Shown in pieces: positions 6,768 through 16,543 of a DNA stretch of 64,000 nt. How positions within the stretch are numbered: position 1 is the first letter of the stretch; each line of letters opens with the position of its first letter. The stretch covers positions 620,001-684,000 of the forward strand of contig NZ_RBKX01000001.1 in NCBI RefSeq assembly GCF_003634615.1. The letters are read 5' to 3'. The notes under the pieces were generated by a model. It worked only from the letters and a program-made list of their open reading frames with translations, was not told the origin of the DNA and ran no database searches. Made by a program: the position numbers and the translations under genes. Source of the stretch: Flavobacterium sp. 102 (lineage in GTDB: Bacteria; Bacteroidota; Bacteroidia; Flavobacteriales; Flavobacteriaceae).

Positions 6768-9700
6768 TGCAAAAAACCGCTTTCTCCATATACGACGCTT
6801 CCGCCGGTTCGGGCAAAACTTATACTTTGGTCAAAGAATACCTAAAGATTATTCTCTTGTCTAAAAAACCCGATGCCTATCGCAATATTTTAGCCATTAC
6901 GTTTACCAACAAAGCAGTACACGAAATGAAAAGTCGGGTGGTCGAAAGTCTGTCAGAATTTGCCAAAGAAAATCCTTCCGATAAAGCATTGCAATTGATG
7001 CAAGACATTCAAAGGGAAACAGGATTATCATTGGCCACGATTACCGAAAAAGCCAAAAGCATCATCAAAAACCTGATTCACAATTATGCTTCGTTTGATA
7101 TTTCTACCATTGACAAATTCACGCACAAAGTCATTCGCGCTTTTGCACACGATTTGAATTTGCCCATTACGTTTGAAGTGTCGTTGGATACCGAAAATTT
7201 ATTGACCGAAGCCGTCGACGCCATCATAGCCGAAGCCGGAAACGATGAAACGTTAACCAACTTGTTGGTCGATTTCACCATGGAAAAAACCGATGACGAC
7301 AAATCTTGGGACATTTCGCGCGAAATTATGGACACCGGAAAATTGATTTTAAACGAAAACAATCGGGAAGAAATCACGCATTTCCAAAACAAAACCATTA
7401 CGGAGTTTATTGAAATCAAAAACAAACTGACGGAACTTTGTGATGAATTAGAAACGAAAACGGTTGAATCAGCAAGCGAAATATTATTGTTAATTCAAAA
7501 CAAAGGCATTGATCTCAAATCGTTTTCAAGAGAAACTTTTCCAAATCATATAAAAAGCATTGTTGAAAAAAGATTCAATCCTATCAACAAGAGATATTAT
7601 CAGTTTGAAGATATTTCTATCAACAAAACCGCTTCCGACAGAGCGATAATTGAAAATATCATTCCCGATTTACTCGAAATGTTGGCTTCGATTTATGCAA
7701 CATTCGAGAAGAAAAATTTCTACGAAGCGTTTCTGAAAAACATTACACCGCTTTCTTTACTCAATACGGTTAGCAATGAATTGGGCAAAATCCAAAAAGA
7801 ACAAAACATCCTTTCTATAGCTGAATTTAATAAACTGATTAACGAACAAATCCAAAACCAACCTGCGCCATTTATTTATGAGCGTTTGGGCGAAAAGTAT
7901 AAAAACTTCTTTATCGATGAATTTCAAGACACTTCAGAAATGCAATGGCAGAATTTAATTCCGCTGATTGATAATGCCTTGTCGAGCGAAGATTTGAATG
8001 GTGAACAAGGTTCACTGATGATTGTAGGCGATCCAAAACAATCGATTTACCGTTGGCGCGGCGGAAAAGCCGAACAATTTATCGAATTAGTAAAAGGCAA
8101 AAATCCATTCGTGAATCCGGATTGGAAACCTTTTTCATTGGGAACCAATTACCGCAGTTACTCGGAAATTATTGATTTCAACAACAAACTCTTTGGCTTT
8201 TTATCGAATGAATTTGCGCATGCAGATTACAAAGATTTGTACCAAAACCACAGCCATCAAAAGTTCAATTCCAAAACTGGTGGTTATGTCAATATTTCTT
8301 TTGTACCAAAAATTGACAAAGAAACCTTTGACGATGAAGAAAATCTAGCCAAAAACGAATTGTATTTGCAAGCGACTTTAGCCACGATTGAAAAAGTCAA
8401 ACAAAACGGTTTCCGCTACAAAGACATCGTTATCCTAACCCGAAAAAAAGCTCACGGAACTGAAGTTGCCAATTATTTAACCGAAAACGGCATTCCGATT
8501 TTGTCTTCAGAAAGTTTGTTGCTCGGTGCTTCGTCGGAAGTTCAAGGCGTGATTCACATTTTGCGCTATCTGAAAAACAGCAACGATTTGCAATCGAAGG
8601 CGAATTTTTTGTATTATTTGGCTTCGCAACAAGAGCAATTAGCGATTCACGATTTCATTGCCCAAGGTATGGAACAAAAATCGGAACCCGAATTTCAAAA
8701 CTGGTTAACGACATTCAACATAGATTTTTCGTTTCAAAATATTCGAAAAAAATCATTGTACGAAGCCGCAGAAATTATCATTGCTAAAGTCATTCCGATG
8801 GCCAAGCGCAATGCTTACATCCAGTTTTTCCTGGATGAAGTTTTACAGCGAGATCTTAAAAATCAAGCCGGCATTTCGGATTTTCTTTCTTATTGGGACA
8901 ACAATTCGGAGAAACTCAGTATTCCGTCGCCTGAAGGAAACGATGCCGTTCGGATTATGACGATTCACAAATCGAAAGGTTTAGAATTTCCGGTGGTGAT
9001 TTTTCCTTTTGCCGAAGAAGATTACAGCAAAGGTCCGCGGGAAAAAATGTGGCTCAATGCCGATGAAGCCATTATCGGTTTGCCGAAAGCATTAGTCGAC
9101 AAAAGTAGTAAAGTCGAAGGTTATGGCGAAGAAGCCACTTTGGTGTACCAACAAAAAAAACAGGAAGAATTGCTCGACAATATTAATGTTTTGTATGTGG
9201 CGCTAACGCGTGCTGAAGAGCAATTGTATATCATTTCGGGGATGCAAGGCAGAAGCAAAACTTCGGGCGAATATCCAAATAACATGGCGACGTTTTTTAT
9301 CAAGTTTTTGGAAGACAAAGGTTTTGACGAAAGTAAATTTGAGTATTCATTTGGCGAAGCCAAAAAATTATCCGATACCAAAGACCTCATTGACGAAACC
9401 GAAACCATCCCTCAATTAGTAGCCACTTTGAACCCGAAAAACATCAAAATTGCCCAAAAAGAAAGTTTGATGTGGAACACGCAACAACAGAAAGCGATTG
9501 AATTCGGGAACATTTTACACGAAATTTTATCCTTCGTCAAAACCAAAGATGATATTGATTTGGCACTCACCAAAGCCATCGAAAACGGATTGATTATCGC
9601 ATCGCAAAAAGAAGAAGTCGAACAAACCATTCAACAAGTCGTCAACCATTCTGATTTGCTATCCTTTTTCGCCATTGGCAACAAAATTCTAAACGAAAAA

Positions 9701-9919
9701 ACCATCATTCAAAAAGAAGGCAACTTGGTCAAACCAGATAGAATGGTCATCAACACCAACCAAGAAATCTATTTGCTCGATTACAAAACCGGAGCGCACC
9801 AAACGAAATACACCTTGCAATTGGAAAATTATCAAAACGCAATCGAAAAAATGGGTTTTAAAGTGACTAAAAAAGCATTGGTTTATATTGGGGAAAGGTT
9901 GGAAATAGTAAATTTGTAA
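6767..9919 (+). CDS. addA: AddA/RecB-like UvrD-family helicase-nuclease
   Basis: A 1050-residue helicase-nuclease subunit for double-strand break processing. Helicase motif I (ASAGSGKTYTL) is near residues 11-21, motif II (IDEFQDTS) near 384-391, motif III (GDPKQSIYRWRGG) near 420, and motif V (MTIHKSKGLEFP) near 727. The C-terminal RecB-type PD-(D/E)XK nuclease shows the DYKTG signature near residue 1003. It is shorter than Bacillus AddA (about 1,230). The matching AddB-like subunit is encoded 2.9 kb downstream, separated by kbl and ompA. The RecB name is sometimes used for these proteins; AddA fits better because the partner also carries a nuclease motif. Confidence 0.88.
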   Translation: MQKTAFSIYDASAGSGKTYTLVKEYLKIILLSKKPDAYRNILAITFTNKAVHEMKSRVVESLSEFAKENPSDKALQLMQDIQRETGLSLATITEKAKSIIKNLIHNYASFDISTIDKFTHKVIRAFAHDLNLPITFEVSLDTENLLTEAVDAIIAEAGNDETLTNLLVDFTMEKTDDDKSWDISREIMDTGKLILNENNREEITHFQNKTITEFIEIKNKLTELCDELETKTVESASEILLLIQNKGIDLKSFSRETFPNHIKSIVEKRFNPINKRYYQFEDISINKTASDRAIIENIIPDLLEMLASIYATFEKKNFYEAFLKNITPLSLLNTVSNELGKIQKEQNILSIAEFNKLINEQIQNQPAPFIYERLGEKYKNFFIDEFQDTSEMQWQNLIPLIDNALSSEDLNGEQGSLMIVGDPKQSIYRWRGGKAEQFIELVKGKNPFVNPDWKPFSLGTNYRSYSEIIDFNNKLFGFLSNEFAHADYKDLYQNHSHQKFNSKTGGYVNISFVPKIDKETFDDEENLAKNELYLQATLATIEKVKQNGFRYKDIVILTRKKAHGTEVANYLTENGIPILSSESLLLGASSEVQGVIHILRYLKNSNDLQSKANFLYYLASQQEQLAIHDFIAQGMEQKSEPEFQNWLTTFNIDFSFQNIRKKSLYEAAEIIIAKVIPMAKRNAYIQFFLDEVLQRDLKNQAGISDFLSYWDNNSEKLSIPSPEGNDAVRIMTIHKSKGLEFPVVIFPFAEEDYSKGPREKMWLNADEAIIGLPKALVDKSSKVEGYGEEATLVYQQKKQEELLDNINVLYVALTRAEEQLYIISGMQGRSKTSGEYPNNMATFFIKFLEDKGFDESKFEYSFGEAKKLSDTKDLIDETETIPQLVATLNPKNIKIAQKESLMWNTQQQKAIEFGNILHEILSFVKTKDDIDLALTKAIENGLIIASQKEEVEQTIQQVVNHSDLLSFFAIGNKILNEKTIIQKEGNLVKPDRMVINTNQEIYLLDYKTGAHQTKYTLQLENYQNAIEKMGFKVTKKALVYIGERLEIVNL

Positions 9920-9927
9920 ACTCTAAA

Positions 9928-9969
9928 AAAAGGCAAAAGGCAAAAGGCAAAAGGCAAAAGGCAAAAGGC
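9928..9969 (+). repeat. Six tandem copies of the heptamer AAAAGGC
   Basis: Six perfect 7-bp units lie directly between addA and kbl. Such AAAAGGC runs resemble the GGCAA-type simple repeats near the four-helix-bundle gene at 23.5 kb. Confidence 0.9.
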
Positions 9970-10003
9970 AGAAAAAGAAACAACAAACAACAAACTAAAT
10001 AAC

Positions 10004-11194
10004 ATGTACGGAAAAATTCAACAACACTTACAAAACGAACTAAATACCATTGAGCAAAACGGTATTTTCAAAAGAGAACGCATCATCACTTCGCCTCAAG
10101 GCGCGGAAATCACCGTAAACGGCAAAACAGTTTTAAACTTCTGTGCTAATAATTATTTGGGGTTGTCTTCGCATCCGGAAGTAATTCAGGCAGCGAAAGA
10201 CGCTTTAGATTCTCACGGATTCGGTATGTCATCAGTACGTTTCATTTGCGGAACTCAGGATATTCACAAAACTTTAGAAAAAAAGATCGCCGATTTTTAC
10301 GGAACGGAAGATACTATTTTATATGCAGCAGCTTTTGATGCCAATGGTGGTGTTTTCGAACCACTTTTAGGCGAAGAAGATTGCATTATTTCAGACAGTT
10401 TAAACCATGCTTCTATTATTGACGGTGTGCGATTGTGTAAAGCCGCGCGTTACCGTTATGAAAATTCCAATATGGAAGATTTGGAAACCCAATTGAAAAA
10501 AGCGGTTGAAGCCGGACATCGATTCAAGTTAATCGTAACCGATGGTGTTTTCTCTATGGACGGATTGGTGGCACCATTAGATAAAATCTGTGACTTAGCC
10601 GACAAATACGATGCATTAGTAATGGTTGACGAATGTCACGCAGCAGGTTTTATCGGTGCAACAGGAAAAGGAACTATGGAAGCCAAAGGCGTTATGGGCA
10701 GAGTTGACATCATCACCGGAACTTTAGGAAAAGCTTTAGGCGGCGCTATGGGCGGATATACTACGGCTAAAAAAGAAGTGATTGAAATATTACGTCAACG
10801 TTCAAGACCTTATTTGTTTTCAAACTCCTTAGCTCCGGCCATTATTGGTGCTTCTATCAAAGTTTTCGAACTATTAGAAAAAGACACCAAGTTGAGAGAT
10901 CAATTAGAATGGAATACCAACTACTTCAAAGCAGGAATGAAAAAAGCAGGTTTGGATATCATTGATGGAGATTCAGCCATTGTTCCTGTGATGTTATATG
11001 ATGCCAAATTGTCTCAAGTCATGGCAGATGAATTATTGAAAAAAGGAATCTACGTGATTGGATTCTTTTTTCCAGTGGTTCCAAGAGACAAAGCTAGAAT
11101 CAGAGTACAATTATCAGCCGCACATACCAAAGAACATCTTGATCAGGCTATTAAAGCCTTTGAAGAAGTAGCCAAGATGTTAAATGTCATATAA
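10004..11194 (+). CDS. kbl: glycine C-acetyltransferase (2-amino-3-ketobutyrate CoA ligase)
   Basis: A PLP-dependent enzyme of the alpha-oxoamine synthase family. It splits 2-amino-3-oxobutyrate with CoA into glycine and acetyl-CoA, the second step of threonine degradation through Tdh. The PLP lysine is Lys243 in [15 protein letters not shown], and Asp209-Glu-Cys-His212 is the cofactor-contacting segment. The length (396) is that of Kbl, and [12 protein letters not shown] is typical of the family. The related enzymes BioF, serine palmitoyltransferase and HemA are less similar in these motifs. No tdh is adjacent. Confidence 0.9.
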   Translation: MYGKIQQHLQNELNTIEQNGIFKRERIITSPQGAEITVNGKTVLNFCANNYLGLSSHPEVIQAAKDALDSHGFGMSSVRFICGTQDIHKTLEKKIADFYGTEDTILYAAAFDANGGVFEPLLGEEDCIISDSLNHASIIDGVRLCKAARYRYENSNMEDLETQLKKAVEAGHRFKLIVTDGVFSMDGLVAPLDKICDLADKYDALVMVDECHAAGFIGATGKGTMEAKGVMGRVDIITGTLGKALGGAMGGYTTAKKEVIEILRQRSRPYLFSNSLAPAIIGASIKVFELLEKDTKLRDQLEWNTNYFKAGMKKAGLDIIDGDSAIVPVMLYDAKLSQVMADELLKKGIYVIGFFFPVVPRDKARIRVQLSAAHTKEHLDQAIKAFEEVAKMLNVI

Positions 11195-11280
11195 AACGGT
11201 GTTAAATGTTGCGTAATTGTCATTGGAATTCCAAAATTTATCCAAAACATTACATAATTTCCACATTTTAACAATAAGAT

Positions 11281-11311
11281 TTTGATATTATATTAATACG
11301 TATTACTTTTG
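11281..11311 (+). promoter_or_regulatory. Consensus promoter of the OmpA-family gene
   Basis: TTTG at 11281-11284, a 19-bp spacer and TACTTTTG at 11304-11311 give a perfect Bacteroidota promoter, as expected for an abundant outer-membrane protein. It also shows that translation starts at 11348, not at the upstream in-frame codon at 11309, which lies inside the -7 box. Confidence 0.85.
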
Positions 11312-11347
11312 CTTCATTATAATTATTATAATCTAATCAAATTAAGT

Positions 11348-12742
11348 ATGAAACATCTTAACAAATTATTCGTTGCTATGCTAATGTTGGCTGGTTTCAG
11401 CTCTCAAGCTCAAGACAGCAACAACCCTTGGGCTATATCGTTTGGGGCTAACGCAGTAGATACAAGAGTAAGCGCTGCATCAAAATTAGAGGATCAGTTC
11501 TCTCAGTATTTTAATGCTAATGACAACTGGAACATTTTACCTTCAGTATCTTTTGTAAACGTATCTAAATACGTTGGCGGTAATTTCTCTTTCGGAATTA
11601 CAGGTTCCCTTAACAAAATTAACAGGTATGTATTGCCAAGAGTTGGCGATGGACCATACGAAGTTGTAAATCCTGGCGATTTGAACTATTACGCTGTTGA
11701 TGGTGTTATCAACTACAGTTTGATGAGTTTAATTGGATCTAAAAAAATTGACCCATCTATTCACGCTGGTGGAGGTTACACTTGGATTGGTGACGACATG
11801 AGTGCCGGTACTGTAAACGGAGGTTTAGGTTTAACTTATTGGTTTACTGAAAACATCGGTTTATCTGTTCGTTCTACTTACAAACATTCTTTCGAAGATT
11901 TACGTGAAGATATGCCAACGCACATGCAACATTTTGCAGGTCTTACTTTCAAATTTGGAGGTTCTGACAAAGATGGAGACGGAATTTATGATAAAGATGA
12001 TGCTTGTCCAGAAGAAGCTGGTTTAAAACAATTCAATGGTTGTCCTGATACTGATGGTGACGGAATTGAAGACAGCAAAGATGCTTGTAAAGATATCGCT
12101 GGTCCGGTTGAATTCAATGGTTGTCCTGATACTGACGGTGACGGAATTGCTGATAATGTTGATGCTTGTCCAGAAGTGGCTGGTTTAAAAGCTTTCGGTG
12201 GTTGTCCTGATACTGACGGTGACGGAGTTCAAGACAAAGAGGACAAATGTAAAGACGTTAAAGGTCCTAAAGAAAATGGTGGTTGTCCTTGGCCAGATAG
12301 AGATGGTGACAATGTATTAGACAAAGATGACAGATGTCCTGATGTTAAAGGTACTGTTGCTAACAATGGTTGTCCTGAAGTTACTGAAGAAGCTATCAAA
12401 AGATTAAATGACTATGCTAAAACTATCTTATTTGATAGCGGTAAAGCTTCATTCCAACAACAAACTTACCCAGTATTACAAGCAATTGTAGCTATCTTGA
12501 AAGAGTATCCAAACTCTAACTTCTCAATCGAAGGTCACACTGATAGCGATGGTAAAGATGCTGCTAACCAAACACTTTCTGAAAACAGAGCTGCAGCCGT
12601 TAAAAATTATTTAATTGAAAACGGTATTGCTTCTTCAAGATTGTCTTCAGCTGGTTTCGGTGAGGCTAAACCAATCGATACTAACAAAACTAAAGCTGGT
12701 AAAGCTAACAACAGAAGAGTTGAAGTGAAATTAGTAAAATAA
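11348..12742 (+). CDS. OmpA-family outer membrane protein with TSP3 repeats
   Basis: A 464-residue outer-membrane protein linking membrane and peptidoglycan. A signal peptide ends near SSQAQ. An N-terminal beta-barrel of about 180 residues follows, then five thrombospondin type-3 calcium repeats of the DTDGDGI..DACP kind at about residues 203-340. The C-terminal OmpA domain ([32 protein letters not shown]) is the peptidoglycan-binding part. The start at ATG 11348 is set by the promoter and signal peptide. It is monocistronic, with a strong promoter and terminator. Confidence 0.92.
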   Translation: MKHLNKLFVAMLMLAGFSSQAQDSNNPWAISFGANAVDTRVSAASKLEDQFSQYFNANDNWNILPSVSFVNVSKYVGGNFSFGITGSLNKINRYVLPRVGDGPYEVVNPGDLNYYAVDGVINYSLMSLIGSKKIDPSIHAGGGYTWIGDDMSAGTVNGGLGLTYWFTENIGLSVRSTYKHSFEDLREDMPTHMQHFAGLTFKFGGSDKDGDGIYDKDDACPEEAGLKQFNGCPDTDGDGIEDSKDACKDIAGPVEFNGCPDTDGDGIADNVDACPEVAGLKAFGGCPDTDGDGVQDKEDKCKDVKGPKENGGCPWPDRDGDNVLDKDDRCPDVKGTVANNGCPEVTEEAIKRLNDYAKTILFDSGKASFQQQTYPVLQAIVAILKEYPNSNFSIEGHTDSDGKDAANQTLSENRAAAVKNYLIENGIASSRLSSAGFGEAKPIDTNKTKAGKANNRRVEVKLVK

Positions 12743-12762
12743 TTTCTTCTCAAAATATTTCT

Positions 12763-12794
12763 AAAAAACGCTCCGAAATTCGGGGCGTTTTTTT
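12763..12794 (+). terminator. Rho-independent terminator of the OmpA-family gene
   Basis: The arms ACGCTCCGAA and TTCGGGGCGT (one G-T pair) form a stem followed by seven T residues. Confidence 0.85.
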
Positions 12795-12805
12795 ATTTTT
12801 ATAGA

Positions 12806-15565
12806 ATGTCAAAGCCAACATTTCTTTACCAACTCACGCAAGAAATTCTGAAAACCCATTCCAACAATTTATTGGATTTGGTGGTAATTTTGCCCAACAA
12901 AAGAGCCAAAGTTTTTTTGCTTGCAGCACTAAAGGAATCAGTACCCAATAATGTCTTCGCTCCCGAAATCATCAGCATTGAAGATTTCATTCAAGATGTT
13001 GCAGGCATTCGCTCCATAGATAGTGTTGAACTGCTTTTCGAATTCTATGACGTCTATCTTTCTGTTACCGAAAAAGACAAACAAGAATCCTTCGAAACCT
13101 TTGCCAACTGGGCTAAAACACTATTACAAGATTTTAACGAAATTGACCGTTACCTACTTCAGCCCAACAAAGTTTTAAAGTATCTGGAAAACATCAAGGA
13201 AATTGAACATTGGGCTGTTGATATTGAAAAACGCACCGAACTCATTGAAAACTACTTAATCTTCTGGAAAAAACTTCCTGAATATTACCAATCTCTTTAT
13301 GATTATTTGCTCAACAAAGGCATTGGCTATCAAGGTTTAATTTATCGAGAAGCCGTTGAAAATTTAAATCATTTTTCAGAAAACAACACCAACCAATTTA
13401 TATTTGCAGGCTTTAATGCTTTGAACCAAGCCGAAGAAAAAATAATCCAACATTTATTGGCCTTAGACAAAGCCAAAATCTATTGGGATATTGACGAAAC
13501 ACTACTTTATGATTCTTTCCATGATGCGGGTTTGTTCCAAAGGAAATTTAAATCGGAATGGATTTACTACAAAACACATCCTTATGAGTGGATTGTAAAC
13601 GATTTTACCGAAGCGAAAAACATTCACGTCATTGCGACTTCCAAATCTATCGGTCAAGCCAAAATTGCCGGAAGCATAATCGATAAATATATTAGAGAAA
13701 ATGATTCAAATCTGCAAAACGTAGCCGTAGTTTTAGGAGAAGAAAATTTATTATTACCGATTTTGCATTCGTTACCAAATACCGTTAACGCCTTAAATGT
13801 CACGATGGGATTTTCGAGCAAAAACAATCCTGCGCAATTATTAATCGCCAAACTATTCAAACTGCATTCCAATGCTTTGTCAAGAAATCCGAGCAGTTAT
13901 GTGATGTATTACAAAGATGTACTCGATATTTTGACGCATCCGTTGATTGAACCTTATGTCTATGCCGGCGAATTGGTCAACCGAATCAACAAAAACAATT
14001 ACACTTTTATTACACATAAAAAACTCGAGGAATTATACCCTAATGACAATGCCTTATTCAAAATGTTGTTCCAAAAATGGGACACCAACTCGGTAGCGGT
14101 TTTAGAAAATCTATCTCAAATTTTACTCCAAATTAAAGCGAATCTGAGTTACGACAACGAAGAAGAGAAAATCACAAATGCCTTTGTCTATTCCGTATTC
14201 AAAGTAATTAACAAGATGATTTCTTATTTTGGCGAACACCAAAACATAGACGACATCAAAACATTACACGCCATTTACAAACAAGTGATTGAAGTTGCCG
14301 AAGTGTCTTTTGAAGGCGAACCATTAAACGGTTTGCAAATCATGGGCGTTTTGGAAAGTCGTGTGCTCGATTTTGAAACCGTAATCATCACCTCGGTCAA
14401 CGAAGGCAAATTTCCGGCAGGAAAAAGCACCAATTCGTTTATTCCTTATGATGTGAAACGCGAATTAGGGTTGCCAACTTACAAAGAAAAAGACGCGATT
14501 TACACGTATCACTTTTACCATTTATTACAACGCGCCAAAAACATTTACCTGATTTACAATGCCGATAGCGATGGTTTTGATGCCGGCGAAAAAAGCCGTT
14601 TCATTACCCAATTGGAAGTCGAAAAACAACCCAATCACAACTTAACCTTTCAATATTTCAATCCCGATGTGCCCAATATTGCACACCAACCCATTATAGT
14701 TCCAAAAACAGAAAGTGTTATAACACGCTTGCGCGAAATTGCTACCAATGGTTTTTCGCCTTCGTCCTTAACGACCTATATCCGAAATCCGATTCAATTT
14801 TATTTTCAACGAGTGTTGCGTATTTCGGAAACCGATGAAGTCGAAGAGAATATCGCAGTGAATACTTTAGGAACCATTATTCACGGTGCTTTAGAAGCTT
14901 TGTACAAACCGTTTATCGGAAGAATTTTAACCAAAATCGATATCGAAAGTTGCTTCAAAAAGATAGATGACGAAGTGTTGACCCAATTCAAAGAAGTGTA
15001 CAAAGAAGGCGAAATCAAAAAAGGCAGAAACTTGTTGGCTTTTGAAGTCGCAAAACGCAATGTGTTAAACTTTCTCAAACTCGAATTAGAAAATTTAGAA
15101 AAAGGTGATGAAGTGCAAATTATCGCTTTAGAAGAAACCTTTCAAAGAACTTTAGAAGACATGCGTTTGCCATTTCCGGTATTAATCAAAGGAAACGTGG
15201 ACCGAATTGAAATCCGCAACGGCAAAATCAGAATCATTGATTATAAAACGGGGAAAGTCGAGCAAAAAAGCGTCACTTTAAAAGACTGGAAAGGCTTAAC
15301 CGAAGATATCAAAAACGACAAGATCATTCAGATTTTGGCGTACGCTTTTATGTTTGAAGAACAAGCCAAAGGCAGAGAAATTGAAGCCGGAATCATTTCG
15401 TTTAAAAATTTAAAATCCGGATTTTTGCCTTTTAATTTCAAACAAGATAAAGAAGTAACCGAAGTCATTTCGCCTGAAATTATGGAAGCCTATTTAGAAC
15501 AGATTGTAGTTTTGCTTCAGGAAATTTTTGATTTGGAGATACCTTTTGAGGAGAAAATAAATTGA
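12806..15565 (+). CDS. addB: AddB-like PD-(D/E)XK exonuclease subunit
   Basis: A 919-residue partner of the AddA-like helicase. The N-terminal part is an inactive helicase-like fold; no intact Walker A is seen (VVILPNKRAKVFL stands at the expected place). The C-terminal RecB-family nuclease domain starts near FSPSSLTTYIRNPIQFYFQRVL (about residue 650) and holds the catalytic IIDYKTGK at about 810. The four-cysteine iron-sulfur staple of Bacillus AddB is not evident. Together with addA it should form the end-resection nuclease that loads RecA. It follows the ompA terminator by only 11 bp, so its promoter may lie in or before that terminator. Confidence 0.82.
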   Translation: MSKPTFLYQLTQEILKTHSNNLLDLVVILPNKRAKVFLLAALKESVPNNVFAPEIISIEDFIQDVAGIRSIDSVELLFEFYDVYLSVTEKDKQESFETFANWAKTLLQDFNEIDRYLLQPNKVLKYLENIKEIEHWAVDIEKRTELIENYLIFWKKLPEYYQSLYDYLLNKGIGYQGLIYREAVENLNHFSENNTNQFIFAGFNALNQAEEKIIQHLLALDKAKIYWDIDETLLYDSFHDAGLFQRKFKSEWIYYKTHPYEWIVNDFTEAKNIHVIATSKSIGQAKIAGSIIDKYIRENDSNLQNVAVVLGEENLLLPILHSLPNTVNALNVTMGFSSKNNPAQLLIAKLFKLHSNALSRNPSSYVMYYKDVLDILTHPLIEPYVYAGELVNRINKNNYTFITHKKLEELYPNDNALFKMLFQKWDTNSVAVLENLSQILLQIKANLSYDNEEEKITNAFVYSVFKVINKMISYFGEHQNIDDIKTLHAIYKQVIEVAEVSFEGEPLNGLQIMGVLESRVLDFETVIITSVNEGKFPAGKSTNSFIPYDVKRELGLPTYKEKDAIYTYHFYHLLQRAKNIYLIYNADSDGFDAGEKSRFITQLEVEKQPNHNLTFQYFNPDVPNIAHQPIIVPKTESVITRLREIATNGFSPSSLTTYIRNPIQFYFQRVLRISETDEVEENIAVNTLGTIIHGALEALYKPFIGRILTKIDIESCFKKIDDEVLTQFKEVYKEGEIKKGRNLLAFEVAKRNVLNFLKLELENLEKGDEVQIIALEETFQRTLEDMRLPFPVLIKGNVDRIEIRNGKIRIIDYKTGKVEQKSVTLKDWKGLTEDIKNDKIIQILAYAFMFEEQAKGREIEAGIISFKNLKSGFLPFNFKQDKEVTEVISPEIMEAYLEQIVVLLQEIFDLEIPFEEKIN

Positions 15566-15571
15566 TTTGAA

Positions 15572-15614
15572 CCGCAAAGGTCGCAAAGGCATTACGCCAA
15601 GAGCACTAAGGCGT
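15572..15614. repeat. CGCAAAGG-type dispersed repeat
   Basis: CCGCAAAGGTCGCAAAGGC is followed by GCC...CTAAGGCG. It resembles, in reverse orientation, the TTTGCG words near 1075 and 51960. It lies between the convergent addB and hydrolase genes. Confidence 0.5.
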
Positions 15615-16397
15615 TTATACCTTCTTCAAAAAACCCAACAACACTTTCATCAATGCCGCCTCGTTTTCAATGTGACTCATGTGTCCATCTGGAAAAGTGG
15701 TCAACTCGACTTTCGTTCCTTCAATTTGTTCCAAACTGTCTTCGTAGTGTAAAACACCATCTTTTTGACCTAAAACCAACTGCATCGGATAAGGCGCAAA
15801 ATGTAAAATTACTTCACGGTCTTTTCGGATTTTCATGCCTTCTAATGCAGCAACAATACCTTGCAAAGGTGTTTTCAAAGCTTGTTCTTTTACCTTTTCG
15901 ATTTCGTCGGCTAAGCGTTCGTGATTGTCTTCACTAAACAAATTGGCAATCGACATGCTCACAAAAGCACCATAATTCTGCTTAACACAAACGATTGCCC
16001 TATCGCGATTCAATTTGCGTTCGTCACTATCCGCACGAGAAGTTGAATTCAGCAAAAACAAACCTTTCATAAAATCGGGGTACAATTCGGCGAAAGCCAA
16101 AGCCACATAACCGCCCATAGAATGCCCAACGAGAACTACTTTCCGAACTTTAAGATGCATAAATAAGGCAAACAACATATCGGCTTGGTCTTCCATCGCA
16201 TGCACATAACCGAGACATTCGGTTTCACCATGACCCAATAAATCAACGGTAATGACGCGGTGTTTCTTCGAAAGTTCGGGCACAAAAGCCTTCCACATCG
16301 TTTTGTTTTCGAGAAAACCGTGTAATAAAACCACAGCTGTACCTTTACCTTCGTCGGTAAATGAAATTTTGGTGTTTTTATAGGTGATGGTTTTCAT
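15615..16397 (-). CDS. alpha/beta-fold hydrolase
   Basis: A 260-residue cytoplasmic esterase-like enzyme. HGFLENKTMW supplies the oxyanion-hole region and GHSMGG the nucleophile Ser93. The catalytic Asp is probably in LGQKDGVL (near 213), and the His is His239 or His242 in PDGHMSHIE. It resembles the MhpC/BioH-like branch. The substrate cannot be inferred. It is convergent with addB and downstream of pepP on the same strand, but separated from it by a palindromic repeat and a likely terminator. Confidence 0.85.
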   Translation of the reverse strand: MKTITYKNTKISFTDEGKGTAVVLLHGFLENKTMWKAFVPELSKKHRVITVDLLGHGETECLGYVHAMEDQADMLFALFMHLKVRKVVLVGHSMGGYVALAFAELYPDFMKGLFLLNSTSRADSDERKLNRDRAIVCVKQNYGAFVSMSIANLFSEDNHERLADEIEKVKEQALKTPLQGIVAALEGMKIRKDREVILHFAPYPMQLVLGQKDGVLHYEDSLEQIEGTKVELTTFPDGHMSHIENEAALMKVLLGFLKKV

Positions 16398-16418
16398 AGA
16401 TGCAAAAATAGTTTTTTA

Positions 16419-16480
16419 ACCATATAAGACATTTAAGTTCCATATAAAAAACTTAAATTAACTTAAATGACTTATATGGT
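16419..16480. repeat. Palindromic repeat with CCATATAAGTCATTTAAG arms
   Basis: The outer arms at 16419-16439 and 16460-16480 are inverted 21-mers with one mismatch. An extra half-copy lies inside. The same arms occur at 45670-45708 next to lepA, so this is a dispersed element, possibly a very small REP- or MITE-like unit. Confidence 0.75.
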
Positions 16481-16485
16481 AAAGA

Positions 16486-16513
16486 AAGACGACCCACCAA
16501 CGTGAGTCGTCTT
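16486..16513 (-). terminator. Likely terminator of pepP
   Basis: AAGACGAC and GTCGTCTT form an 8-bp stem downstream of pepP on its strand. The T tail is short and interrupted (TTTCTTT), so the assignment is moderate. Confidence 0.5.
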
Positions 16514-16543
16514 ATCCCTTTTTACTAATCCCTTTTCCCTTAA

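Noticed and set aside
9121..9408. Long antisense ORF inside addA (and similar ones at 7084-7425 and 9412-9630)
   Set aside because: It lacks any recognisable domain, start context or promoter, and overlaps a clearly coding conserved gene; it is a codon-bias shadow.
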